Below the pieces are notes generated by a model. The model did no database searches. It was not told the origin of the DNA and saw only the letters and a program-made list of their open reading frames with translations. The translations under genes and the position numbers were made by a program. A stretch of 64,000 nt of DNA from Shewanella holmiensis (GTDB lineage: Bacteria; Pseudomonadota; Gammaproteobacteria; Enterobacterales; Shewanellaceae): positions 109,094-173,093 of the forward strand of contig NZ_JAMTCD010000008.1 of NCBI RefSeq assembly GCF_025370255.1. Direction: 5' to 3'. This document shows, piece after piece, positions 19,198-28,366 of the stretch (positions are counted from its first letter, which is position 1; each line of letters opens with the position of its first letter).

Positions 19198-21759
19198 TTA
19201 AAACTTCATTGAGAAGCCAGCATAGTACTGACGTCCAATAACATCATAAACTTCAGGTACCGTACCACCATCAGAACCATTTGACACTCTTGATGGTTCT
19301 TCATCTGTTAGGTTTTTTACACCCGCAATAATGGTCATATCATCATTGATGTGATAAGTGCCAGAGATGTTGTGGTAGAGCACTGCATCAGCCTTAGCTA
19401 GCGCAGCAACCGGATTACCGCTGTCATCATAATCAGTATAGTGGTCATCCATTTCACCGATATAACGATTGAAATACATCACACTCCAATCACCTTGAGA
19501 CGCTTGAATACTGAAGTTATTACGCACTTTTGCATAGGCGCCAAAATTGCCGTCAATTGTGCCTGTGTAATCTTCATTATCTTGCTCAAAGTTCAGCAAG
19601 TAAGTGGTATCGTTACTGATCTTCCAGTCTAAACCTAAGCCTTCAAAGGTATACGCTAAGTTAAAGTCGATACCTGAAGTATCTTGAGAACCTACGTTAG
19701 TCAGTGAGCTAGTTAAGTTATCAAACTTAGCCGCACCTGCAGTAGGGTCAATTCCAAAGGTTTCACAAGCTGTGTTGTCGTTACCGATTAAACATGCATT
19801 AATGCCTGATTGCACATCTAGACGTGTAATCGCATTAGTCACTTTGAAGCTCCAGTAATCTAATGTTAAAGATAAGCCTTCAATTGCGCTTGGTGAATAC
19901 ACTAAACCTGCTGTTAATGATTCAGACTCTTCGGCTTGTAAATCATCATCTGAAGTATAACGAACTAGAATTTGTGGATCCTGCTCATGGCCTAACGGAT
20001 CGGTTAGGTAATCGAATGAACCCGTGTCTCCGCCGTATAATTCGCTGATGCTTGGCGCTCTAAAGCCTGTTGCTGCAACACCACGAAGCATTAGGTCGTC
20101 TGTGGCTTCGTAGGTTAAACCCACTTTCCAAGTTGTCGCTTTACCAAAGGTTGAATAATCATCATAACGTAGCGCAAATTCACCGGTTAGTTTATCAGTG
20201 AACGGTACACTCACTTCTTGGAAGATAGATAACACGTTATAGTCGCCATCCGTTGCATCCTGTTGCGCAGCAGTGCTGTCTCCATCTTGAATGACTTGAT
20301 CAGGTGTATAGTAACCACTCTCATAGCGGTACTCTGCCCCAATAGCAAAAGCAACTGCTCCTGCGTCTAAATCAAATAACTCACCATTTAGACCTGCAGA
20401 GAAAGTATGTTGCTCATTGCCACCACTATTTTGTTCGGTAAAACTAATGTCGTCGATAATGGCTTGATTTAATGGGTCGCCACTAAACCATGCACCTTGA
20501 TTAGCATAAACCGAGGCTTCCATCTTCGTGGCATTAATTGAATTATCAACTTGCGTTTTCGCTTTGTTGTTGCCGTAGGTATAAGAAGCATCCCAGTTGA
20601 AACCAGTATGTACATCTAACGTCCCTGCTAAGCCTGCAGATAAACGATATGTATCGGTATCTTGTGAATAAATACGTGGGCCAACATCAGTGGTACGACG
20701 ACGATAATTTACACGGCCAGTATCATCAGCAGCAATGCCGCCTTTGATCATTGCATCATCAAGAGTGATACACGGCTCACCAGGTATAGTGTTAGCATCC
20801 CCGCACACGTTTAACATGATATCAGCGGGTTGGGCTGACATTTGTTGACTAGATTTTCGTTTGGTATATAAAAAATCACCGGTAAATACAATATCATCGT
20901 TAATTTCTTGTACCATGTTAGCAAACACACTGGTACGTTCATTTGGGGTTTGATAGAAACTGTCTTGGGTATAGTCATAACCACTATCGCGATTAACCCA
21001 CTCCCCCTGATCGTTAATTACCTTGCCACCTAATGAACCCGTCGGGATAAAAGAGCTATAACCAGGATCTGTCCAGTCGCGATCTGATTGAATCACGCCT
21101 TCACGTTTAGAATAGGCAACACCGAAAGTATAATTGCCTGAATTGGTATTCATGCCATAAAGCGCGCTAATTTCACCATTTTCGCCATCGCTTTTGTCGG
21201 TCATGCCACCTTGAACATCAAACTGAAAACCTTCAAAGTCTTTTTTGGTAATAATGTTGACTACACCAGCAATAGCATCAGAACCATATACTGCAGAAGC
21301 ACCGTCTTTTAAAATCTCAACTCGGGCGATCATCGCAACAGGAATGGCGTTCAAATCGACAGCGCTATCTGCACCAGAGCCTGAATTGACCATTCTACGG
21401 CCATTCAATAGCACCAACGTACGTTGTGAGCCCATTCCGCGTAAATCTACTTGTGCAACACCATCTGCACCGTTGTTTGTACTTGAACCAACTGCTGCAC
21501 CCGCCATTGATGTTTGTGCCTGCAACAACTCATCAACAGAAGTAAAGCCTTCAGCTTTAATCGCAGCCGCGTCGATTACAGTAACAGGTGATGCTGTTTC
21601 CATGTCCTGACGTTGGATCCGGGATCCCGTCACTTCGATGCGTTCTACTTTTGCGGTCTCTTCTGCAGCATAAGCAGAAATAGAGACACTTGATGAAACA
21701 GCAATTGATGCAAACAACGCGGTTTTTATACTTGTCGAAAGAAGTGTTCTTTGGCTCAT
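19198..21759 (-). CDS. TonB-dependent outer-membrane receptor
   Basis: Large outer-membrane receptor of 853 residues. A signal peptide (about residues 1-31, cleaved near AYA-AEE) precedes the TonB-box region (VERIEVTGSRI), a plug domain with LRGMGSQRTLVLLNGRRM and VEILKDGASAVYGSDAIAGVVNIITKK, and a beta-barrel ending in aromatic GRQYYAGFSMKF. It belongs to the long group with the 'GSRI(Q/R)' motif abundant in Shewanella and Alteromonadales, often linked to peptides, sugars or nucleosides instead of siderophores. The ligand is not inferable; no linked enzyme or inner-membrane transporter is adjacent. AGGGAG precedes the ATG. A CRP-like site lies about 300 bases upstream. Confidence 0.93.
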   Translation of the reverse strand: MSQRTLLSTSIKTALFASIAVSSSVSISAYAAEETAKVERIEVTGSRIQRQDMETASPVTVIDAAAIKAEGFTSVDELLQAQTSMAGAAVGSSTNNGADGVAQVDLRGMGSQRTLVLLNGRRMVNSGSGADSAVDLNAIPVAMIARVEILKDGASAVYGSDAIAGVVNIITKKDFEGFQFDVQGGMTDKSDGENGEISALYGMNTNSGNYTFGVAYSKREGVIQSDRDWTDPGYSSFIPTGSLGGKVINDQGEWVNRDSGYDYTQDSFYQTPNERTSVFANMVQEINDDIVFTGDFLYTKRKSSQQMSAQPADIMLNVCGDANTIPGEPCITLDDAMIKGGIAADDTGRVNYRRRTTDVGPRIYSQDTDTYRLSAGLAGTLDVHTGFNWDASYTYGNNKAKTQVDNSINATKMEASVYANQGAWFSGDPLNQAIIDDISFTEQNSGGNEQHTFSAGLNGELFDLDAGAVAFAIGAEYRYESGYYTPDQVIQDGDSTAAQQDATDGDYNVLSIFQEVSVPFTDKLTGEFALRYDDYSTFGKATTWKVGLTYEATDDLMLRGVAATGFRAPSISELYGGDTGSFDYLTDPLGHEQDPQILVRYTSDDDLQAEESESLTAGLVYSPSAIEGLSLTLDYWSFKVTNAITRLDVQSGINACLIGNDNTACETFGIDPTAGAAKFDNLTSSLTNVGSQDTSGIDFNLAYTFEGLGLDWKISNDTTYLLNFEQDNEDYTGTIDGNFGAYAKVRNNFSIQASQGDWSVMYFNRYIGEMDDHYTDYDDSGNPVAALAKADAVLYHNISGTYHINDDMTIIAGVKNLTDEEPSRVSNGSDGGTVPEVYDVIGRQYYAGFSMKF

Positions 21760-22055
21760 ATTATATTGGCTCCCTGACTATCATTTATTGTTATATATTC
21801 GTTAATTAGTTATTTATATTAATAACGATAGCTGGATACTGAATAAAATATCAAAACAGGTCAAACCCCAAAAAATTAACGTTTACCGCACATCATGTTA
21901 AGCAATTAAGAATTTATTTGACAATTTATGTTAATCTAAAAAAAATTGACTGTAAAAAATTGCTAAATAAGTTACAAACACTGGTTATTCTTATATTTAA
22001 AGAGGTTTAAACCTAAGGCGTTATAACATTAAATATACCTGGAAACTTACAAAAG

Positions 22056-22071
22056 TGTGACGAGCATCACA
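22056..22071. promoter_or_regulatory. CRP-like binding site
   Basis: TGTGACGAGCATCACA fits TGTGA-N6-TCACA exactly, and the flanks (A-rich left, AATTT right) extend the symmetry of the CRP consensus. The site is about 297 bases upstream of the start codon of the receptor gene, so the message would need a long leader or the site would act from a distance. Confidence 0.65.
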
Positions 22072-22626
22072 ATTTATTTGATTTTAAATTATCCATTGGA
22101 ACTATCACATGAATGTTCAATTCGTATAAATGGCCATATAGTGTAAATCTAGGTTAATTCTTTCAAATGAGAAACTTAAAGCATTGAAAAGATAAAAGTA
22201 TGTGTATGAATTTTACACTCCGGTGATTAATGAATGTATATGTTGACAAAAAGGTGAGTGTAAAAATTTTTAATTCAATATTTTAATTAACTAGTAAGGT
22301 TTTTATTCAATCTCTATGAATAAAGCTATATTGAATAATACCCTATAACGCTAAAATGTTAATTTAAGCGAACACTTGTTACAAATAAGCGCCCCTTGTT
22401 ACACGAAGTTGATACTTCAATATAATTACTAAAAATTAAAAAACACATCACAAAAATTTAAAAAACTTACGGATATAAGGGAATAATTTTGTGATTGGTG
22501 TATTAAGCATCTGAATATTTAAATTTATCTCTATCTATAGACAATTCAATTAATCGTTATGACTTAATGTTCTTTGAACATGATTTTGCGGCATGCAGTA
22601 GGTATTAGGCAGAAACTTAGTGGTGA

Positions 22627-22818
22627 TATTGTTCAGCATCAAAACTTGATAATGCAGTAAGAGTCACCAACAAACGTTATTCGAAGGAGCGACAAAAACG
22701 TTTGAACTTTGGCAAAAGGCTTTTGCTTAGATGTGGTCAAGTTTCGCCATGCACAGCACTTCTATCGCATCACCTGTTCAATGCCCTCACAAAAATGAGA
22801 CATTTATTTAATGTGTGA
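22627..22818 (+). pseudogene. Possible relic, 63 codons without a start codon
   Basis: A frame bounded by stops reads a basic, protein-like sequence including TNKRYSKERQKRLNFGKRLL and ending HHLFNALTKMRHLFNV. It lacks a start codon. It might be the C-terminal remnant of a transposase or other gene, but I cannot name a family. Confidence 0.2.
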
Positions 22819-22904
22819 GCCGTCATTTAAAATATGTGGCAGATAAAGTAAAAGCTATAGAAAAACTCGCTAAGTCATAACGAAATAACCACAAGTTAGT
22901 GCAT

Positions 22905-22932
22905 AAAAAAGGACACCAAAGTGCCCTTTTTT
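22905..22932 (-). terminator. Terminator of the ruv cluster
   Basis: On the minus strand GGGCAC pairs with GTGTCC (one G-U) around a four-base loop and is followed by six T, 14 bases after the ruvB stop. Confidence 0.85.
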
Positions 22933-22945
22933 GTATCAAATATCG

Positions 22946-23950
22946 TTATGTCGGTTGAATAATATTAAAATGCTGATATGCCCTTGCTGTTGCTATCCGG
23001 CCTCTTGGGGTGCGTTGGATAAAGCCTTGCTGGATTAAAAATGGCTCCAACACATCTTCAATGGTGTCTCTATCTTCGCCTATTGCTGCAGCAAGGTTAT
23101 CCAGGCCTACAGGTCCCCCCATAAACTTGTCAATAATCGCAAGCAAGAGCTTCCTGTCTAAGTAATCAAACCCTTCAAGATCGACATCAAGTAAATCTAA
23201 CGCCTGTTCTGCCACTTCTTTGGTTACAACGCCGTCGTGTTTAACTTCTGCGTAATCCCGCACTCGACGTAATAATCGATTCGCTATCCGCGGTGTACCT
23301 CGTGAACGTCTGGCGATTTCTACTGCGCCTTCGGGAGCAATTGCTAAATCCATCACTCTTGCCGAACGAGTCACGATAGTCGTTAAGTCTTTCACATTGT
23401 AAAACTCAAGTCTTAGCGGAATACCAAAACGGGCTCTTAATGGTGAAGTTAACGCTCCTGCTCTTGTAGTTGCCCCAACTAAGGTAAAAGGTGGTAAGTC
23501 TAATTTGATTGAACGAGCTGCCGGCCCTTCACCAATCATAATGTCTAATTGGTAGTCTTCCAGTGCAGGGTAAAGGATCTCTTCAACGACTGGGCTTAAA
23601 CGATGAATTTCATCGATAAACAACACATCGCCTTCTTCTAAGTTAGTTAATAGTGCCGCTAAGTCACCGGCTTTTTCTAACACAGGTCCTGATGTCGATT
23701 TAATATTAACGCCCATCTCATTGGCCACAATCATAGCTAAGGTGGTTTTACCTAAACCTGGTGGTCCGAATATTAACATATGATCTAGCGCTTCTTTTCG
23801 GTTAAGCGCAGCTTGAATAAACACCTTTAATTGGGCTCGGGTATCGTCTTGACCAGTATACTCGTCAAGCATTTTTGGCCGCATCGCTCTATCAATAACT
23901 TCGTCTTGCACCAATACTTGAGGTTGTATTAATCGATCTGCTTCAATCAT
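22946..23950 (-). CDS. ruvB: Holliday junction branch-migration helicase RuvB
   Basis: AAA+ motor that drives branch migration with RuvA at Holliday junctions. 334 residues. Walker A is GPPGLGKTT (about residues 60-68) and Walker B LFIDEIHR. The sensor and arginine-finger region reads [21 protein letters not shown]. The C-terminal winged helix ends [17 protein letters not shown]. It follows ruvA by 20 bases and is the last gene of the cluster. Confidence 0.98.
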   Translation of the reverse strand: MIEADRLIQPQVLVQDEVIDRAMRPKMLDEYTGQDDTRAQLKVFIQAALNRKEALDHMLIFGPPGLGKTTLAMIVANEMGVNIKSTSGPVLEKAGDLAALLTNLEEGDVLFIDEIHRLSPVVEEILYPALEDYQLDIMIGEGPAARSIKLDLPPFTLVGATTRAGALTSPLRARFGIPLRLEFYNVKDLTTIVTRSARVMDLAIAPEGAVEIARRSRGTPRIANRLLRRVRDYAEVKHDGVVTKEVAEQALDLLDVDLEGFDYLDRKLLLAIIDKFMGGPVGLDNLAAAIGEDRDTIEDVLEPFLIQQGFIQRTPRGRIATARAYQHFNIIQPT

Positions 23951-23970
23951 GTTACCACTGTCCTTTTACG

Positions 23971-24588
23971 TTAAAGCATCGACTTTAATGCCGCTTTAAT
24001 GAGTACTTCAGATGTCATATCCATTTTATAATTTGCAGCTACTGCTTTACTGGCTTGAGCTGGCTTGTAACCTAACGAGATTAATGCCGAGATAGCATCT
24101 TCTTCTGCACTTTCAACCGATGGCGCTGGTGAATAGTTAGATTGTAAAACAAACTCACGCTCGGAACCAACAGATGCCGCTAATAACGATTTCAGCTTAT
24201 CGCGCATTTCCACGACAAGGCGCTCGGCGGTTTTTTTGCCCACACCGGGCAGTTTAACTAAGGTGACAATGTCATCACGCTCGACGCAGGCAACGAACTC
24301 GCTAGCGCTCATACCTGATAAAATGGTCAGTGCTAATTTAGGTCCCACACCGTTAGTTTTAATTAACAATCTAAACAACGCACGCTCTTGCTTTGTAATA
24401 AAACCATATAATAATTGAGCATCTTCACGCACAACAAAATGGGTGTATACCATAGCAGGTTGGTTTAGTTCAGGGAGTTCATAAAAACTGGTTAAGGGCA
24501 CCTGTAATTCATAGCCTACACCGTTAACATCAAGTACGATTTCTGGGGCTTGTTTCTCAACTAAAATGCCTTTTAAACGACCAATCAT
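23971..24588 (-). CDS. ruvA: Holliday junction DNA helicase subunit RuvA
   Basis: Tetrameric junction-binding protein, 205 residues from the ATG at 24588 ([13 protein letters not shown]). A longer in-frame reading would start inside ruvC and is not native. The OB-fold N terminus, HhH motifs ([17 protein letters not shown] and [19 protein letters not shown]) and a C-terminal RuvB-binding domain ([20 protein letters not shown]) are present. The start codon overlaps the ruvC stop by four bases (ATGA). Confidence 0.97.
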   Translation of the reverse strand: MIGRLKGILVEKQAPEIVLDVNGVGYELQVPLTSFYELPELNQPAMVYTHFVVREDAQLLYGFITKQERALFRLLIKTNGVGPKLALTILSGMSASEFVACVERDDIVTLVKLPGVGKKTAERLVVEMRDKLKSLLAASVGSEREFVLQSNYSPAPSVESAEEDAISALISLGYKPAQASKAVAANYKMDMTSEVLIKAALKSML

Positions 24589-25106
24589 TTGTATCTTCCG
24601 TAGGTTCTTGTGTTCGCTCGACCACCTAAGGCCGCTAAGCTTTGATTTGTATGATAATGACACATGGCTACCGCAAGTGCATCTGCAGCATCGGCTTGTG
24701 GCGCCGCGGGTAATTTTAATAGCTGTGTGACCATGTGTTGAACTTGAGTTTTTTGCGCTCTACCCGTACCCACAACCGCGCTTTTGATTTGGGTGGCGCT
24801 GTATTCTGCAACGGGTAAATCGGCACACGTTGCCGCAACAATAGCCGCACCTCTTGCTTGGCCGAGCTTTAGTGCAGAATCAGCATTTTTAGCCATAAAA
24901 ACTCGTTCAATGGCAAATTCATCTGGCTGGTATTGACGGATTATTTCTGATATTCCGGCAAAAATCTGTTGTAACCTTTGGGGTAACTCATCAGATTGTG
25001 TACGAATACAACCACTACCAAGATACAGTTGCTGACGACCAACACACTGAATCACACCATAACCAGTGATCCTTGAACCCGGGTCAACACCTAAAATAAT
25101 TGCCAT
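24585..25106 (-). CDS. ruvC: Holliday junction resolvase RuvC
   Basis: Junction-specific endonuclease, 173 residues. The RNase H-like acidic residues are seen in ILGVDPGS (Asp7), FAIERVF (Glu) and [15 protein letters not shown] (two Asp). First of the ruvC-ruvA-ruvB set and three bases downstream of yebC, so all four are probably one transcription unit. Confidence 0.97.
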   Translation of the reverse strand: MAIILGVDPGSRITGYGVIQCVGRQQLYLGSGCIRTQSDELPQRLQQIFAGISEIIRQYQPDEFAIERVFMAKNADSALKLGQARGAAIVAATCADLPVAEYSATQIKSAVVGTGRAQKTQVQHMVTQLLKLPAAPQADAADALAVAMCHYHTNQSLAALGGRANTRTYGRYK

Positions 25107-25109
25107 TTA

Positions 25110-25856
25110 TTACCCTAAGTTTTCCATAACATCATCACTGATATCTGCATTATGATAAACCTCTTGAACATCATCATGATCTTCTAAGGTATCGATTAAT
25201 TTTAAGAATTTTTCAGCGCTTTCTAAATCAAGTTCAGCTTTGGTCGATGGCACCAGTGTGACTTCTGCATTGAAACTCTCAAGATTTGCGGCATCAAGGG
25301 CATCTTTCACTTTACCAAAAGTGTCAGGTAACGTGTACACATCAATTGAACCATCCTCATTGACAATTACATCTTCAGCACCAGATTCCAGAGCGACATC
25401 CATGACGCTTTCTTCATCTAAACCCTCAGCATAGGAGATAACACCTAACTTGGTAAATAAATATGACACCGAGCCATCAGTACCTAAGTTACCACCATTT
25501 TTACTGAACGCATTACGAACACCAGATACGGTACGATTACGATTATCTGTCATGGTTTCAACCATAACGGCACTGCCACCTGGGCCATAGCCCTCATAAA
25601 TGATCGTTTCCAGTTGTTGCCCTTCTATCTCACCAGCACCACGTTTAATCGCTCGCTCTACGGTATCGCGCGTCATGTTATTCGATAAAGATTTATCTAT
25701 TGCGGCTCTAAGCCTAGGATTAGCGTCTGGATCTGAACCGCCTTCACGGGCCGCTACAGTTAACTCACGGATAAACTTGGTAAATAGCTTTCCACGTTTA
25801 GCATCTTGTGCTGCTTTACGGTGCTTGATATTAGCCCATTTACTGTGTCCTGCCAT
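25110..25856 (-). CDS. yebC: YebC/PmpR-family regulatory protein
   Basis: Probable transcriptional regulator or ribosome-associated factor of the YebC/TACO1 family, 248 residues. Begins with [23 protein letters not shown] and contains the family segment [28 protein letters not shown]-type site precedes the ATG. It leads the ruvCAB genes, the usual arrangement in this group. Confidence 0.96.
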   Translation of the reverse strand: MAGHSKWANIKHRKAAQDAKRGKLFTKFIRELTVAAREGGSDPDANPRLRAAIDKSLSNNMTRDTVERAIKRGAGEIEGQQLETIIYEGYGPGGSAVMVETMTDNRNRTVSGVRNAFSKNGGNLGTDGSVSYLFTKLGVISYAEGLDEESVMDVALESGAEDVIVNEDGSIDVYTLPDTFGKVKDALDAANLESFNAEVTLVPSTKAELDLESAEKFLKLIDTLEDHDDVQEVYHNADISDDVMENLG

Positions 25857-26006
25857 GAAAGACTCCTGTTTTGTCTGTTAATCTATTCGTGTTTACAATA
25901 AGAAAGTGTATTAACGAAGAATAATAATCAAAAAGTGGCTGCGCTATAAACACAGACCGAGGCAATAGCCTCGGAATGTTATTAACTAAAAGCGTTACGA
26001 AATAAA

Positions 26007-27785
26007 TTATTCGGCGTCAGCTTTTGGCTTCTCAATCACACTAATACCTAACTCTACAAGTTGCTGTGGATTAGCGAAACCAGGAGCGTTAGTTAAAGGA
26101 CATGCAGCTGTAGTGGTTTTTGGGAATGCCATTACATCACGAATTGAATTGGCGCCCGTCATTAACATAATGATGCGGTCCAAACCAAATGCTAGACCAG
26201 CATGTGGTGGTGTGCCATATCGAAGTGCTTCTAATAGGAAGCCAAATTTCTCTTTAGCTTCTTCTTTCTCAATACCGAGTAATTCAAATACAGTGCTTTG
26301 CATCTCTGCATTATGAATACGCACCGAACCGCCACCCAACTCACAGCCATTTAATACCATGTCGTATGCATCTGATACTGTATTGGCAGGATCAAGTTTT
26401 AGCTCTTCGGCAGAAACGCCTCGTGGCGCAGTAAATGGATGGTGAACAGCATGCAATCCGCCCTCCACTTTTTCAAACATCGGGAAGTCAACAACCCAAA
26501 GCGGACGCCATTGACCTTGCAGTAAATTGAAATCTTCACCGGCTTTGAGACGTAACGCGCCCATTGCTTCAGCAACGATATTTGCTTTGTCAGCACCGAA
26601 TAAAATAATGTCACCCGTTTGTGCATCTGTACGACTAATAATCTGTTTAACAATGTCTTCTGTTAAGAATTTAAGCACTGGTGATTGAATACCGTCAATG
26701 CCCGCATCCAGATCATTTAATTTCATCCAGGCTAAGCCTTTAGCACCATAGATGCCGACAAACTTAGTGTAATCGTCAATTTGCTTACGTGATAATGATG
26801 CGCCTGTTGGAATACGCAATGCGGCTACACGACCATCAATATCATTTGCAGGGCCATTGAACACTGCAAACTCAACGTCTCTCAATAAATCTGCAACATC
26901 AACTAGTTCCAGAGGATTACGTAAATCTGGTTTGTCTGAACCAAATCGACGCATCGCTTCAGCGAAGGTCATGCGCGGAAACTCGCCTAAATCGACATTG
27001 AGTAAATCTTGAAATAAACCACGCATCATCTGCTCAGTTTTTTCCATGACCTGCTCTGACGTCATAAATGAAGTTTCGATATCAATTTGAGTAAATTCAG
27101 GCTGACGATCTGCACGTAAATCTTCATCACGAAAACACTTTACGATTTGATAATAACGATCGAAACCTGACATCATCAACAATTGTTTAAACAATTGCGG
27201 AGACTGTGGCAATGCAAAAAATTGACCTTTATAAGTACGGCTTGGGACTAAATAGTCACGCGCGCCTTCAGGTGTCGCTTTGGTCAAAATAGGCGTTTCA
27301 ATATCTAAGAAACCATTGTTGTCTAAAAAGTTACGAACATAACTGGTTACTTTTGCGCGGAAAATTAAACGTTCGGCCATTTCTGGACGACGTAAATCAA
27401 GGTAACGATACTTTAAACGTTGTTCTTCACTGTTGTTCTGGTAGTTGTCCATACTCAATGGTAACGGCGCTGATGCATTGATAATGGTTAGGCCTTTACC
27501 TAAAATTTCAATCTCACCCGTTTTCATTTGCGAATTCACTTGGCTGTCTGGACGAGCTCTAACAAGACCTGTCACTTGAACACAAAATTCAGCGCGCAAT
27601 GTGCTTGCAACATCAAATACGTCTTTTAGATCTGGATCATATACAACCTGAACTAACCCTTCACGATCACGTAAGTCTAGGAAAACAACGCCGCCTAAGT
27701 CACGACTACGATTAACCCAACCAACTAAGGTAACTTCTTGACCTAAATGAGACTTATTGATGTCTCCACAATAATGGCTACGCAT
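26007..27785 (-). CDS. aspS: Aspartyl-tRNA synthetase
   Basis: Class IIb synthetase charging tRNA-Asp, 592 residues from the ATG at 27785 ([20 protein letters not shown]), preceded by AAAGGA. The 20 further upstream codons of the open frame are rejected as non-homologous. OB-fold ([22 protein letters not shown]), motif 2 ([18 protein letters not shown]), the bacterial GAD insertion (about residues 290-420), and motif 3 ([14 protein letters not shown]) are all present. Upstream of yebC by 150 bases. Confidence 0.98.
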   Translation of the reverse strand: MRSHYCGDINKSHLGQEVTLVGWVNRSRDLGGVVFLDLRDREGLVQVVYDPDLKDVFDVASTLRAEFCVQVTGLVRARPDSQVNSQMKTGEIEILGKGLTIINASAPLPLSMDNYQNNSEEQRLKYRYLDLRRPEMAERLIFRAKVTSYVRNFLDNNGFLDIETPILTKATPEGARDYLVPSRTYKGQFFALPQSPQLFKQLLMMSGFDRYYQIVKCFRDEDLRADRQPEFTQIDIETSFMTSEQVMEKTEQMMRGLFQDLLNVDLGEFPRMTFAEAMRRFGSDKPDLRNPLELVDVADLLRDVEFAVFNGPANDIDGRVAALRIPTGASLSRKQIDDYTKFVGIYGAKGLAWMKLNDLDAGIDGIQSPVLKFLTEDIVKQIISRTDAQTGDIILFGADKANIVAEAMGALRLKAGEDFNLLQGQWRPLWVVDFPMFEKVEGGLHAVHHPFTAPRGVSAEELKLDPANTVSDAYDMVLNGCELGGGSVRIHNAEMQSTVFELLGIEKEEAKEKFGFLLEALRYGTPPHAGLAFGLDRIIMLMTGANSIRDVMAFPKTTTAACPLTNAPGFANPQQLVELGISVIEKPKADAE

Positions 27786-28366
27786 TGAACAGTATCCTTT
27801 AAATAAAAACGAATTTCGAAAAGCAAACGTTTCGCATATCAACAATGATAAAACGGCATTATATACTTAAACAGCATAAAGATGCTCGTTCCAGTATGAA
27901 TTTATTGGCATATAAATGGCCGTATTCCGCAAAATGTTGCATCTGAAATCGACAAAGTAAAATATCAATTTAAAATATGGTGGGCAGTATCAAGCAGAAC
28001 AAACAATTTAACCAGACCTTGAGTGCATAATATGAATTAACTGGATAAAAAAAAGACAGGGCAAGCAGGTTTCAAGACGCTTTCAGGACTGTTTGGTGTT
28101 GTTTAGAAAGTTTGAAGTGAGAATGTATTCATGTCCTAGATTGTTAGTGTATCTCGAATCAACTCAAATAAGCATTTTCGTTAAAGCGCCTCCTTAAGCG
28201 CTGGTTGAAAAATTAACAACTTCGGCTTTAGCACTTCCAATAAATCATTAGAAAATCTAGATGCTGTTAGAAATTGATGTCTAACATTATGTTCATTTTT
28301 ACACTCAGTCTTAAAGGTATTAAACCAATCTAAGAATGTTCAGAAATGATAACCAATCTTAGTTCA
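27786..28366. other. Intergenic region upstream of aspS
   Basis: About 580 bases between aspS and the end of the diguanylate cyclase gene, both on the minus strand. Apart from a weak short inverted repeat (28185-28202, five-base arms) I see nothing: no ORF with a ribosome-binding site, no tRNA, no U-tract terminator. Confidence 0.45.

Larger units (their letters stand above)
21760..22904. other. Long A+T-rich intergenic region upstream of the TonB-dependent receptor
   Basis: About 1.15 kb. It holds the presumed promoter region of the receptor gene, a CRP-like site at 22056-22071 and a start-less protein-like frame (22627-22818). No complete gene or tRNA was found. Confidence 0.55.

Noticed and set aside
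28185..28202. Short inverted repeat as a terminator upstream of aspS
   Set aside because: Arms are only five bases, with an eight-base loop and no T-tract.
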